Shown piece after piece: positions 1 to 7,567 of a DNA stretch of 20,056 bases; the first letter of the stretch is position 1, and each line of letters begins with the position of its first letter. The notes under the pieces were generated by a model. The model did no database searches and was not told where the DNA came from. It worked only from the letters and a program-made list of their open reading frames with translations. The position numbers and the translations under genes are program-made. This DNA is from Candidatus Bipolaricaulota bacterium (lineage in GTDB: Bacteria > Bipolaricaulota > Bipolaricaulia > UBA7950 > UBA9294): positions 1 to 20,056 of the forward strand of contig JAUWNS010000022.1 in the NCBI GenBank assembly GCA_030612485.1. Reading direction: 5' to 3'.

Positions 1-1
1 C

Positions 2-370
2 GTCGCGCAAAAAGGGACGAACGAGCACCTCGCAGATCTTGAACAGATCCTGCGTCAGATGCGCACCCAGGCGAAAAGTGGCAATTTCAGCTCCTACTTC
101 AAGGCCGATAAGGAATTCCACTTTGCCCTTGCTGAGGCCACAGGGAACCGGCTGATCACAGCGGCCGTAGTTCCACTGATCAACACCATGGATCAGAAGC
201 TCTACCGCGAGTTCACTCATCACTATTATCTCAAGAATGTCTCTGACCTGGAACAGGTGGTCGAGCTGCACAGCGAGATTCTGCATGCGATAGTGCAAGG
301 TAACCCTGAATTAGCCTTCGATAGGATGTCCGAACACTGGCGGCGGATGCATGAAATCTGGGAGGCATGA
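2..370 (+). CDS. GntR/FadR-family transcriptional regulator, C-terminal FCD domain (partial)
   Basis: The reading frame is open from base 2, so the start and the N-terminal winged-helix DNA-binding part lie outside the window. What is visible is an all-helical FCD effector domain: the pattern D-K-E-F-H-F-x-L-A-E-A-T-G-N early on, then H-S-E-I-L-H-A-I and a final M-S-E-H-W, which supply the Asp/His residues that usually hold a metal ion or carboxylate effector in this family. It is co-directional with, and 134 bp ahead of, the transporter/catabolic locus, so it is a natural candidate for its local regulator (inference). The 371-504 gap contains no gene; a T-rich run near 391-398 has no convincing stem before it. 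Confidence 0.85.
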   Translation, partial: VAQKGTNEHLADLEQILRQMRTQAKSGNFSSYFKADKEFHFALAEATGNRLITAAVVPLINTMDQKLYREFTHHYYLKNVSDLEQVVELHSEILHAIVQGNPELAFDRMSEHWRRMHEIWEA

Positions 371-504
371 GAAGATCGAGCAGGCAGAACGTGTTTTTTT
401 ATCTATTTCTATCCTCGAAATCAGAAAAGGGGGAGGTGAGAGCTAGAGGGAAAAAGCTGCTTGATTAGGACAGGTCAACGAAAAAGAACCAACAGGAGGC
501 AATA

Positions 505-2103
505 ATGAGTCGTAAATGGACTCTGTACAGTGTTTTTGTTCTCTCGCTCGTGCTCCTCATCGGAGCTGGTTTGTCCGCATTGGGAGGAGAGGGACCGAGC
601 TACGGCGGAACGCTTCGATGCGCTCTTGCTTCAGAGCCGGGAAAGCTTGATATGCAGATGGATACAGGTGTAGCAGCCAGTATCCCTGCGCGGCACATAT
701 TGGAAGGATTGTTTGCGTTCGACAAGGACTACACCCCGCAGCCGATGCTCGCACTCAGCTGGGATCTCGATGAGACCGGAACGGTGGCGACCTTCTACCT
801 GCGGCGTGGGGTTCTGTTCCACAACAACGAGGAGATGAAGGCCGCTGATGTCGTTGCGTCGATGAATCGCTGGGGCGAGTACGGCCTGACCTCGAAGGCT
901 CTGTGGAGTCACGTGGTCGAACTAGTTGCTCTGGACGATTACACCATTCAGATAACCCTGGATGAACCGTTCGCACCGATGACGACCTACCTGGCGAACA
1001 TCTACGGCGGGCCGAGCATCTATCCCAAGGAGATCGCCGAGGCCGCTGGTGATCAGCCGATCGCGCCGAAAGACGTCATCGGGACAGGGCCATACAAGTT
1101 CGTGGAGTGGAAGGCAGGGGACTACATCCTCCTCGAACGCTTCGCCGGCTACGCGAGTTCGCCGGCCGCTGCGAGCGGTTTTGCTGGTGAGAAGGTCGCC
1201 TACTTCGACAAGCTGCAGTTCTTCTTCGTCTCCGAGGATAACGCTCGCCTTGTTGGGATCGAGTCGGGAACCTACGACTACGCCGTGAACATCCCGAACG
1301 ACCTCCTGGTGAGCGTAGAAGGGCACGCCGATGTGGTCCCGATCATCACCGACCATCCTCCGATCTACCCGATCGCGCTGGTGAATAACCGGACCGGGCT
1401 GATGACCAACGCCGCCTTGAAGCGAGCGATCATCACCGCGCTCGACATGGAAGCGATCATGCTCGCCGGTTACGGGGATCCGACGTTCTGGAGCCTGAAT
1501 TCCACCTACTTCGCCCCAGGAATCCGTTGGTACACCGATAACGCCGGAGCGGGACTGTACAACGCGAATGATCCCGCCAAGGCGCGGCAGATGGCGGCGG
1601 ATGCCGGCTACAACAACGAACAGATCCGGATCATCGTCGCACAGGACATGACGTCGCAGTACAACCAGGCGCTCGTCATGACGGACCAGTTGAAGAACGC
1701 CGGGTTCAACGTGGACCTGCAGGTCTACGACAAGGCGACATTCTTCTCCATCCGCAACAGCAAAGACGACCCGGACAACCCAAAGTGGGAGTTCGCGTTC
1801 TCGTTCTACAGCACCACCCCGGACCCGTCGTTGGTCCTGATGCTCAACCCGGCCTACGCAGGTTGGTGGGACACGCCGGAGATCCAGACGCTCCGCAACG
1901 AGCTGAACAAGATCACCGACTTCGCTGCTCGCTACGCGAAGTGGGAAGAGATCATGGATCTTTGGTACGAGCAGATCCCAGCGATCAAGTTCGGTGATGC
2001 CTTCCAGTTGCACCTGATGCGCGCGGAGATCGGCGGCGGCTACGGCACGCCGGAGAATCCTCCGATGCTCTCACCGTACTTCTGGAACGCCTGGAGAAAG
2101 TAA
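505..2103 (+). CDS. ABC transporter family 5 solute-binding protein (peptide/oligopeptide type)
   Basis: A 532-residue extracytoplasmic binding protein of the SBP_bac_5 (DppA/OppA) family, length typical. The N-terminus has a basic start (MSRK), a hydrophobic stretch at about 8-25 and a probable signal-peptidase I site near Ala25; no lipobox Cys, so it is probably periplasmic or released rather than lipid anchored. The mature start (GGTLRCALASEPGKLDMQ) and the later segment GTGPYKFVEWKAGDYILLER are typical of the family. Start chosen at ATG 505 with AGGAGG ahead. It is followed by a stem-loop and by two matching permeases. Ligand cannot be read from sequence; family members carry peptides, nickel, opines and other compounds, and the neighbours here suggest a nitrogen-rich ureido or peptide-like substrate (inference). 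Confidence 0.93.
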   Translation: MSRKWTLYSVFVLSLVLLIGAGLSALGGEGPSYGGTLRCALASEPGKLDMQMDTGVAASIPARHILEGLFAFDKDYTPQPMLALSWDLDETGTVATFYLRRGVLFHNNEEMKAADVVASMNRWGEYGLTSKALWSHVVELVALDDYTIQITLDEPFAPMTTYLANIYGGPSIYPKEIAEAAGDQPIAPKDVIGTGPYKFVEWKAGDYILLERFAGYASSPAAASGFAGEKVAYFDKLQFFFVSEDNARLVGIESGTYDYAVNIPNDLLVSVEGHADVVPIITDHPPIYPIALVNNRTGLMTNAALKRAIITALDMEAIMLAGYGDPTFWSLNSTYFAPGIRWYTDNAGAGLYNANDPAKARQMAADAGYNNEQIRIIVAQDMTSQYNQALVMTDQLKNAGFNVDLQVYDKATFFSIRNSKDDPDNPKWEFAFSFYSTTPDPSLVLMLNPAYAGWWDTPEIQTLRNELNKITDFAARYAKWEEIMDLWYEQIPAIKFGDAFQLHLMRAEIGGGYGTPENPPMLSPYFWNAWRK

Positions 2104-2124
2104 CCACTCGATACTGGAACACGT

Positions 2125-2156
2125 GGCCCCTCTGCCACCATGAGCGGCAGAGGGCC
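2125..2156 (+). terminator. Stem-loop between binding-protein and permease genes
   Basis: GGCCCCTCTGCC (2125-2136) pairs with GGCAGAGGGCC (2146-2156) with one bulged base and a 9-nt loop, followed only by GTTT. The short T tract makes it a leaky terminator or a 3' mRNA-stabilising structure, as is common after binding-protein genes that must be expressed above their permeases. Confidence 0.6.
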
Positions 2157-2184
2157 GTTTAACGCTAAATGAGGAGTTCCTAAG

Positions 2185-3132
2185 ATGTTCTCGTTCATCG
2201 CTCGTCGCGGTATTGGGATGCTGGCGAGCACCTTCCTGGTGATCACTATCACATTCATCCTGATGCAGCTTGTCCCTGGGGACCCCGCGGCGGTGATGCT
2301 GGGAGCGAATGCAACACCTGAACAGATCAAACAATTGAGGGTGAGCTGGGGGCTTGACCAGCCGATGCTTGTCCAATTCTATCGCTACTTCACGAACTTC
2401 TTTCGCGGCAACTTAGGCGAATCCCTCTTCCACCGCCAGCCAGTGCTCCATATCATCGGCCAGCGGGCTGAGACGAGTATCCTGCTCGGCCTGATGGCGC
2501 TGTTGGTCGTCGTCGGGATCGGTATTCCAGGAGGTGTGCTCTCTGCGCTCAAACCGAATAGCTGGGCGGATAACACGTTCCTCCTTTTTGCACTTGCCGG
2601 AGCATCGATCCCGAGTTTCTGGTTGGGGTTGATGTTGATGACGGTGATCGCCGGGAAGCTTCACTGGCTACCGAGTTCGGGCTTTACATCCATCCTTGCC
2701 ACGGGAAACTTGGGGAACCTGAAGAACCTCATCCTCCCCGCGTTCTCCCTTGGGTTTGTCAACGCGGCGCTGGTCGCCCGCACGGCCCGTTCGAGCATGC
2801 TCGACGTGCTGCAGACCGACTACATCACAACAGCAAGGGCCAAAGGATTGGCCGAGCGGATGGTGATCGTCAAACACGCGCTACGGAACGCCTCGATCCC
2901 AATCATGACAGTCGTCTCGTTTACCTTCGCCTCGTTGGTGTCGGGGGCGGTCGTCACCGAGAACGTATTCGCACTGCCAGGGGTAGGTAGCCTCATCGTT
3001 CAGTCGGTTCTCAAGCGAGACTATCCGGTCATCCAGGGGGTCATGATGGTCGTTGCGGTGTTGTATGTCGTAATCAACTTCATCACGGATCTGACCTACG
3101 CTTCACTGGATCCACGAATTCGGTATCAGTAG
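2185..3132 (+). CDS. ABC transporter permease, DppB/OppB type
   Basis: A 315-residue inner-membrane permease with the standard DppB layout: N-terminal TM helix (about 9-30), the family motif QLVPGDPA with the following periplasmic region (PEQIKQLRVSWGLDQP), then five more TM helices. The cytoplasmic EAA loop that docks on the ATPase is visible as DYITTARAKGLAERMVIVKHALRNA split over residues about 212-236. Start ATG 2185 has GAGGAG about 8 nt upstream. It pairs with the next gene to form a heterodimeric channel. Confidence 0.94.
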   Translation: MFSFIARRGIGMLASTFLVITITFILMQLVPGDPAAVMLGANATPEQIKQLRVSWGLDQPMLVQFYRYFTNFFRGNLGESLFHRQPVLHIIGQRAETSILLGLMALLVVVGIGIPGGVLSALKPNSWADNTFLLFALAGASIPSFWLGLMLMTVIAGKLHWLPSSGFTSILATGNLGNLKNLILPAFSLGFVNAALVARTARSSMLDVLQTDYITTARAKGLAERMVIVKHALRNASIPIMTVVSFTFASLVSGAVVTENVFALPGVGSLIVQSVLKRDYPVIQGVMMVVAVLYVVINFITDLTYASLDPRIRYQ

Positions 3133-3148
3133 AGAGGGGGGAAAGAGA

Positions 3149-4030
3149 TTGAACGGTCGCGATGAGACGCAGAGAGAAAGGATAAGAGGTTTCATCTCTC
3201 CCGTCGTGAAGCTCTTGACCAAGCGCAAGACAACGCTCCTCGCCGCGTCGATCCTTGTAGTGTTCTTGTTTATTGCGGCTACCGGTCCTGCGATTGCTCC
3301 TTACGGCGCTGATACGCTGAACCTGTCGCATCGATTGCAAGGGCCGAACAGGACACACCTTCTCGGCACCGACCACTTTGGCCGTGACATTCTGAGCCGT
3401 GCCCTCTCCGGGACACGGATAACGTTGTTGTTGGGGTTTTCCATCTCTGCCTTCGCCCTTATTCTCGGGCTTCCGATCGGCATGTTGTGCGGGTTTTACG
3501 ACAAGTTTGGCCTGATCGTGATGCGTTTCGTCGATGCGATGATGGCCTTTCCCGCGATCATCCTTGCCTTGTCCTTGATGGCAATCCTCGGAAAGCCAGG
3601 GATCCTGAACGTGATCATCGCGGTCGGCATGGTATGGGCACCGCGAATGGTGCGTGTCGTCTACAGCTCCACCCTGTCGCTTCGTGAGAACACCTATATC
3701 GAGGCGGCGCGGGCGCTGGGGATGAGGCCATCGCGGATCCTCATCCGTCACATCTCGATCAACCTGCTATCGCCGGTGATCGTGCAAGCGACATTCACCT
3801 TCGCCTTCTCGATCATGGAGGTAGCGGCGCTCAACTTCCTCGGGGTAGGGATCCCTCCCTACATCGCGAGCTGGGGTGGGATGATGAACGAGGGGCGAAC
3901 CTATATCACCCGTGCCCCGTGGATCATCCTCTTCCCCGGTCTGTTCTTAGCGATGGCCGTTCTGTCGTTCAATCTATTGGGAGACGCGCTGCGGGATCGA
4001 TTGGATCCCAAACTGCGGCGGGTTATGTAA
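3149..4030 (+). CDS. ABC transporter permease, DppC/OppC type
   Basis: A 293-residue permease. After a cytoplasmic N-terminus, a first TM helix (about 31-50) is followed by HLLGTDHFGRDILSRALSGTR, the hallmark DppC signature (GTDxxGRDxxSR), further TM helices, and the EAA loop (YIEAARALGMRPSRILIRH). Start assigned at TTG 3149 because a purine-rich AGAGGGGGG lies just upstream and no in-frame ATG precedes the first TM helix. The gap to dppB is 16 bp. No DppD/DppF-type ATPase follows, so energisation must come from ATPases encoded elsewhere. Confidence 0.93.
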   Translation: MNGRDETQRERIRGFISPVVKLLTKRKTTLLAASILVVFLFIAATGPAIAPYGADTLNLSHRLQGPNRTHLLGTDHFGRDILSRALSGTRITLLLGFSISAFALILGLPIGMLCGFYDKFGLIVMRFVDAMMAFPAIILALSLMAILGKPGILNVIIAVGMVWAPRMVRVVYSSTLSLRENTYIEAARALGMRPSRILIRHISINLLSPVIVQATFTFAFSIMEVAALNFLGVGIPPYIASWGGMMNEGRTYITRAPWIILFPGLFLAMAVLSFNLLGDALRDRLDPKLRRVM

Positions 4031-4034
4031 GGAG

Positions 4035-5213
4035 ATGAAATCGTTGCTCAAGATCGATGCAAGAGTACAGAAAGAGACGGTCGAGCTTCTAAAGCGACTG
4101 GTCAGTATCAGAAGCGCCAATCCGCCGGGGAATGAGGATGAGATCGCCAACTTTGTGAAGTTGTTTCTCGCTAAAAACGGGATCGAGGCTACCCTTCTTC
4201 CCCTGGAGGAGGGACGGAGCTCTGTTGTTGCACGTATTCAGGGAAGCGAGCCTGGCTCGATCGTCCTCTGTGCACACCTCGACACGGTCAACGCCGACGA
4301 GGAGAAGTGGACCGTCCCCGCGTTCGAACCCCGGATTATCGATGGGAGAATGAGCGGTCTGGGATCGGCGGATATGAAGAGCGGTCTGGCAACTATTTTA
4401 GAGATCGCAAAACTGATCGTTGAGAAGGCTCTTCCGCTCAAGAAGAGCCTCGTCCTTGCCCTGACCGCGGATGAGGAAAAAGCATACCGGGGAGCTGCGT
4501 CAGTCGCCAAATCCGACCTGATCGACGATGCCGAGTTTCTCATCATCCCCGAGCCGACCGGGGGGAAGGCCTACTGCGGTCAGAAAGGTGAGCTGTGGGT
4601 CGAGGCAATGTTTGAGGGGAAGGCTGCGCACGGTTCGATGCCGGAACAGGGGATCAACACGATCCTTCCGGCGTCCGAGTTCTGTCTCGCACTTGCCGAA
4701 GAGGCGAAGGGTTTTCCGGAGGTGCCGGGACGAGGAAAAACCTCGCTCAACATCGGCCAGATCGACGGGGGCTGGCAGGTGAACATCGTTCCGGATACGA
4801 CGCGGGTTAGAATCGATTCACGTGTCGTCTCCGATGCGGAGAAGGAGACGGTCCTTGACCTGGTGAAGCAGCTGGGAGAGAATGCTGCTACTCATGTTGG
4901 GGCACGGTTTTCGTACAAGACTTACAACTACAAATCACCTATTGTTAGCGACGCGAACAACCCGTATATAAGGGGGTTCCTCACCGCGGTCGCTGGGACC
5001 GACCGACCGCCTTCTAAAGTAGAGATTGCCCCCTACTCGACCGACGCGGTGGAGATCGTCCCGCGAATTGACGTTCCTCTGGTGATATACGGGCCGGGGG
5101 ACATCGCCCAGGCGCATCAACCCGATGAGTACCTGGAGCTGTCGTCCCTGTACGAAGCGCTCGATCTCTTCGCGCGGTTCTTGAATTCGATGGTGCTCGA
5201 ACAGAATGGCTAA
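4035..5213 (+). CDS. M20-family metallopeptidase/amidohydrolase (ArgE/DapE/YgeY-like)
   Basis: A 392-residue di-zinc hydrolase of the ArgE/DapE/ACY1/CPG2 family. The metal/catalytic set is intact: H81-x-D83 (AHLDTV), bridging D113 (GSADMKSG), the general-base pair E147/E148 (ADEEKAYRG), E173 (IPEP), H199 in the lid domain (AAHGSMPEQG) and C-terminal H361 (QAHQPDEY). These enzymes cleave N-acyl, N-carbamoyl or peptide bonds of amino-acid-like substrates. It starts 4 bp after the permease stop; GGAG directly abuts ATG 4035, so TTG 4044, 9 nt from that GGAG, is an alternative start. Adjacency to carbamate kinase and YgeW-like enzymes recalls E. coli ygeY (knowledge of that locus; exact substrate not inferable). 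Confidence 0.9.
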   Translation: MKSLLKIDARVQKETVELLKRLVSIRSANPPGNEDEIANFVKLFLAKNGIEATLLPLEEGRSSVVARIQGSEPGSIVLCAHLDTVNADEEKWTVPAFEPRIIDGRMSGLGSADMKSGLATILEIAKLIVEKALPLKKSLVLALTADEEKAYRGAASVAKSDLIDDAEFLIIPEPTGGKAYCGQKGELWVEAMFEGKAAHGSMPEQGINTILPASEFCLALAEEAKGFPEVPGRGKTSLNIGQIDGGWQVNIVPDTTRVRIDSRVVSDAEKETVLDLVKQLGENAATHVGARFSYKTYNYKSPIVSDANNPYIRGFLTAVAGTDRPPSKVEIAPYSTDAVEIVPRIDVPLVIYGPGDIAQAHQPDEYLELSSLYEALDLFARFLNSMVLEQNG

Positions 5214-5275
5214 CAAGACCAAAATCTGGATTTTGCGCTTCTCAAGAAGACATATCGGCGGTACTGGGTTGGTAT

Positions 5276-5380
5276 TTATGAGGAAGCCAGGAATCCAGGA
5301 AACAGACAAATCCGAGCAGCGAACTAATTTCTTGAAACTCAAAGATTTTGATCTTTCCTGTATTCCTGGCTTCCTTATAG
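5276..5380. repeat. Long inverted-repeat (MITE-like / palindromic) element
   Basis: AGGAAGCCAGGAATCCAGGA (from 5281, arm to 5302) is matched in reverse complement by 5354-5375 with one mismatch over 22 bp; pairing continues outward to 5276/5380 with G:U wobbles. The 51-bp centre is A+T-rich. The element lies in the 255-bp gap between the M20 gene and carbamate kinase. The short open frames crossing it have no ribosome site and look non-coding. It may form a strong mRNA hairpin within the locus. No second copy is seen in this window. Confidence 0.65.
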
Positions 5381-5468
5381 TATTCGAATCTGTAGGAGCC
5401 AATGCGGGTTCTTCCTCGATACGCCTTTTGGGTAGAGCATAAATACAACGATAAGGACAGGTGATGGA

Positions 5469-6422
5469 ATGAACAACGAGAAAAAGGTTACGGTGATTGC
5501 GCTCGGAGGAAATGCGATCTTGAAGCCCGGGCAACAGGGGACGTTCGACGAGCAGATGGCAAACGTCAAGACAACCTGCGAGCAGCTCGCGCAAATGGTT
5601 GAATCGGGTAAGTACAAGATCATCATTACGCACGGGAATGGTCCGCAGGTGGGGAACCTCCTCCTGCAGAACGAGGCGGGCAAGGAGGTCGCCGCCCCGA
5701 TGCCTCTCTACGTCTGTGGAGCGGAGAGCCAAGGGCTGATCGGATACATGATGCAGCAAACCCTGCACAACCTGCTCGTCGACAAGGGCAAGGGAGGAAT
5801 CCCAATTGCCACGGTCGTGACGCAGGTCGTCGTCGACAAGGACGACCAGGCTTTCCAGAACCCGTCTAAGCCGGTCGGTCCATTCTACTCCGGGGAAGAG
5901 GCAAGGAAGCTGGAGAATGAAAAGGGATATCACGTGCGAGAGGATGCTGGTCGCGGCTGGCGGCGGGTTGTCCCTTCACCCGATCCGATCGAGATCTTCG
6001 AGAAGGAGGCGATCCGACAGCTGATCGAGGCACGCTCGATCGTCATCGCCTCTGGTGGGGGTGGGATCCCAGTCATCAGAGAGAATGGCGGTCTTTCCGG
6101 GGTCGATGCGGTGATCGACAAGGACCTCGCCGGCGAACGGCTAGCAGTCGACGTCGAAGCGAAGATATTCCTCATCCTCACCGACGTAGAGCAGGTGAAG
6201 CTCAACTACAAGACACCGGAGGAGAAGGGGCTCTCGCACATCACTCTCGAAGAGGCGAAGCGCTATCACGCCGAGGGTCACTTCGCAAAGGGATCGATGG
6301 AGCCGAAGGTGCGCGCGGCGATCAGGTTCATCGAGTCCGGCGGTGAGAGGGCGGTCATCACCTCGCTCGATCGCGCTGTGGACGCCCTCGAAGGAAATGC
6401 AGGCACAACCATAACTAACTAG
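5469..6422 (+). CDS. arcC: Carbamate kinase
   Basis: A 317-residue cytoplasmic enzyme that transfers phosphate from carbamoyl phosphate to ADP, yielding ATP, CO2 and ammonia in catabolic settings. Family marks in order: VIALGGNAIL at the N-terminus, THGNGPQVGNLLLQNE, SQGLIGYMMQQ, the proline-rich PSKPVGPFYS insertion, SGGGGIPVI, DKDLAGERLA, the nucleotide-site segment ILTDVEQVKLNY, and GSMEPKVRAAIRFIESGG before the terminal GNAGTTI. Length is typical. ATG 5469 is preceded by an AGGTGAT-like ribosome site. The next two genes encode carbamoyltransferase-like proteins that could deliver carbamoyl phosphate. E. coli yqeA is the analogue in the purine locus, arcC in the arginine deiminase pathway; no arginine deiminase is present here. 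Confidence 0.97.
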   Translation: MNNEKKVTVIALGGNAILKPGQQGTFDEQMANVKTTCEQLAQMVESGKYKIIITHGNGPQVGNLLLQNEAGKEVAAPMPLYVCGAESQGLIGYMMQQTLHNLLVDKGKGGIPIATVVTQVVVDKDDQAFQNPSKPVGPFYSGEEARKLENEKGYHVREDAGRGWRRVVPSPDPIEIFEKEAIRQLIEARSIVIASGGGGIPVIRENGGLSGVDAVIDKDLAGERLAVDVEAKIFLILTDVEQVKLNYKTPEEKGLSHITLEEAKRYHAEGHFAKGSMEPKVRAAIRFIESGGERAVITSLDRAVDALEGNAGTTITN

Positions 6423-6452
6423 GTGATGGGTGAATGGTAAATGCAGACCGCA

Positions 6453-6483
6453 AACCCAACGAACCCTATAAACCTAACGAACC
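6453..6483. repeat. Imperfect 13-bp direct repeat in intergenic spacer
   Basis: AACCCAACGAACC (6453-6465) and AACCTAACGAACC (6471-6483) differ at one base and start 18 bp apart, in a nearly G-free leader between carbamate kinase and the first carbamoyltransferase. G-poor leaders are unstructured and can favour ribosome access; no specific function is supported. Confidence 0.45.
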
Positions 6484-6509
6484 AAAAAACAAAATATCAG
6501 GAGGCTAGT

Positions 6510-7547
6510 ATGTCCAATACCAGTTTACGCGGTCGGGATTTCCTGACCTGGCTTGACTTTTCACGGGACGAGATCGAAGCGATGCTCGACACCGCTCACG
6601 ATCTCAAGAGAAAGCAGATTCGGCGCGAGAAGCACCACATCTTGGAGGACATGACACTCAACATGCTCTTTTATAACTCCTCGCTCCGCACGCGCAACTC
6701 GTTCGAGGCGGGAATGACCCAGCTCGGCGGACACGCGCACTTCCTGCAGCCCGGCGCGGTCTACACACCGGCTCTCAAGGGTGAGGAGAAGGCGTACTCC
6801 ACCGAACGAATCTCCGATGTCGCCCGTGTCCTCGCCGAGATGGGAGACGCCATCGCCATCCGCATATATGGAAAACCCACCGGGTGGCAGTATGGCAAGG
6901 GGCACCTGATTGTGCGCGAGTTCGCCAAGTGGTCGCGCGTTCCTGTGATCAACATGGAGGATGACATGTACCACCCCTGTCAGGCGCTCGCCGACGTGAT
7001 GGTGATGCAGGAGAAGCTCGGTCACAACCTCCAGGGAAAGAAGTTCGTCATGAGCTGGGCCTACTCCGGATCGGTGGAGAAACCACTTGCCGTTCCGCAG
7101 AGCGCAATCATCTCCGCAGCGATGATGGGGATGGACGTCACCCTCGCTCACCCCAAGGGGCTCGACCTCGACCCGAACGTGCTTAACGCAACCAAGGACC
7201 TCGCCAAGAAGAACGGCGGGGCGTTCAAGATCGTTCATGACATGGACGAGTCGTTCAAGGGGGCGGATGTCGTCTATCCAAAGGCGTGGACCGTGCAGCC
7301 GACCGATGGCTCGGGCGTGATGGACCCGGAGAAGGCGAAGGCGGTCTTCGAGGCGAACAAGGACTGGATCACGACGAAAGAGAAGATGGCCCTCACGAAC
7401 GATGCTTTCTATATGCACTGCCTCCCGGCCGATCGCGACATGGAAGTGACCGATGAGGTAATCGACGGGCCGAACTCGATCATCATCGAGGAGGCGGCGA
7501 ACCGTCTGCACGGGCAGAAGGGGATGATGGCCCTGATCATGGGCTGA
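6510..7547 (+). CDS. Knotted carbamoyltransferase, YgeW / N-acetylornithine carbamoyltransferase-like (paralogue 1)
   Basis: A 345-residue aspartate/ornithine carbamoyltransferase superfamily protein. The carbamoyl-phosphate loop S58-L-R-T-R62 is intact, then HPCQ (155-158), a WAYSGSVEKPLAVPQS segment like the region of YgeW and AOTCase that forms their characteristic knot, MDVTLAHPKG, and the C-terminal H303-C-L-P306. The end (TDEVIDGPNSIIIEEAANRLHGQK) resembles Xanthomonas AOTCase from memory. Start set at ATG 6510 because AGGAGG lies 7 nt upstream; an in-frame ATG at 6441 would add 23 low-complexity residues from the repeat leader. Likely acts on a ureido compound, giving carbamoyl phosphate to the upstream kinase (inference). 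True substrate unknown. Confidence 0.9.
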   Translation: MSNTSLRGRDFLTWLDFSRDEIEAMLDTAHDLKRKQIRREKHHILEDMTLNMLFYNSSLRTRNSFEAGMTQLGGHAHFLQPGAVYTPALKGEEKAYSTERISDVARVLAEMGDAIAIRIYGKPTGWQYGKGHLIVREFAKWSRVPVINMEDDMYHPCQALADVMVMQEKLGHNLQGKKFVMSWAYSGSVEKPLAVPQSAIISAAMMGMDVTLAHPKGLDLDPNVLNATKDLAKKNGGAFKIVHDMDESFKGADVVYPKAWTVQPTDGSGVMDPEKAKAVFEANKDWITTKEKMALTNDAFYMHCLPADRDMEVTDEVIDGPNSIIIEEAANRLHGQKGMMALIMG

Positions 7548-7567
7548 TCCATAATAAAGGAGGAACC

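Noticed and set aside
461..478. TTGA-N10-TCAA dyad upstream of the binding-protein gene as a possible GntR/FadR operator
   Set aside because: Four-base arms at this spacing occur often by chance and do not match a known FCD-regulator consensus; no promoter could be placed beside it.
922..2013. 363-codon minus-strand frame within the binding-protein gene
   Set aside because: Antisense shadow of a clearly recognised SBP_bac_5 gene; composition is Arg/Val/Asp-rich as expected for a shadow frame.
4318..4335. GTTCGAACCCC string reminiscent of a tRNA T-arm
   Set aside because: It lies within the M20 coding frame and no cloverleaf or acceptor stem can be formed around it.
5206..5442. Open frame of 78 codons between the M20 gene and carbamate kinase
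   Set aside because: It spans the inverted-repeat element, has no ribosome site, low-complexity translation and no domain signal; the DNA is better explained as a repeat.
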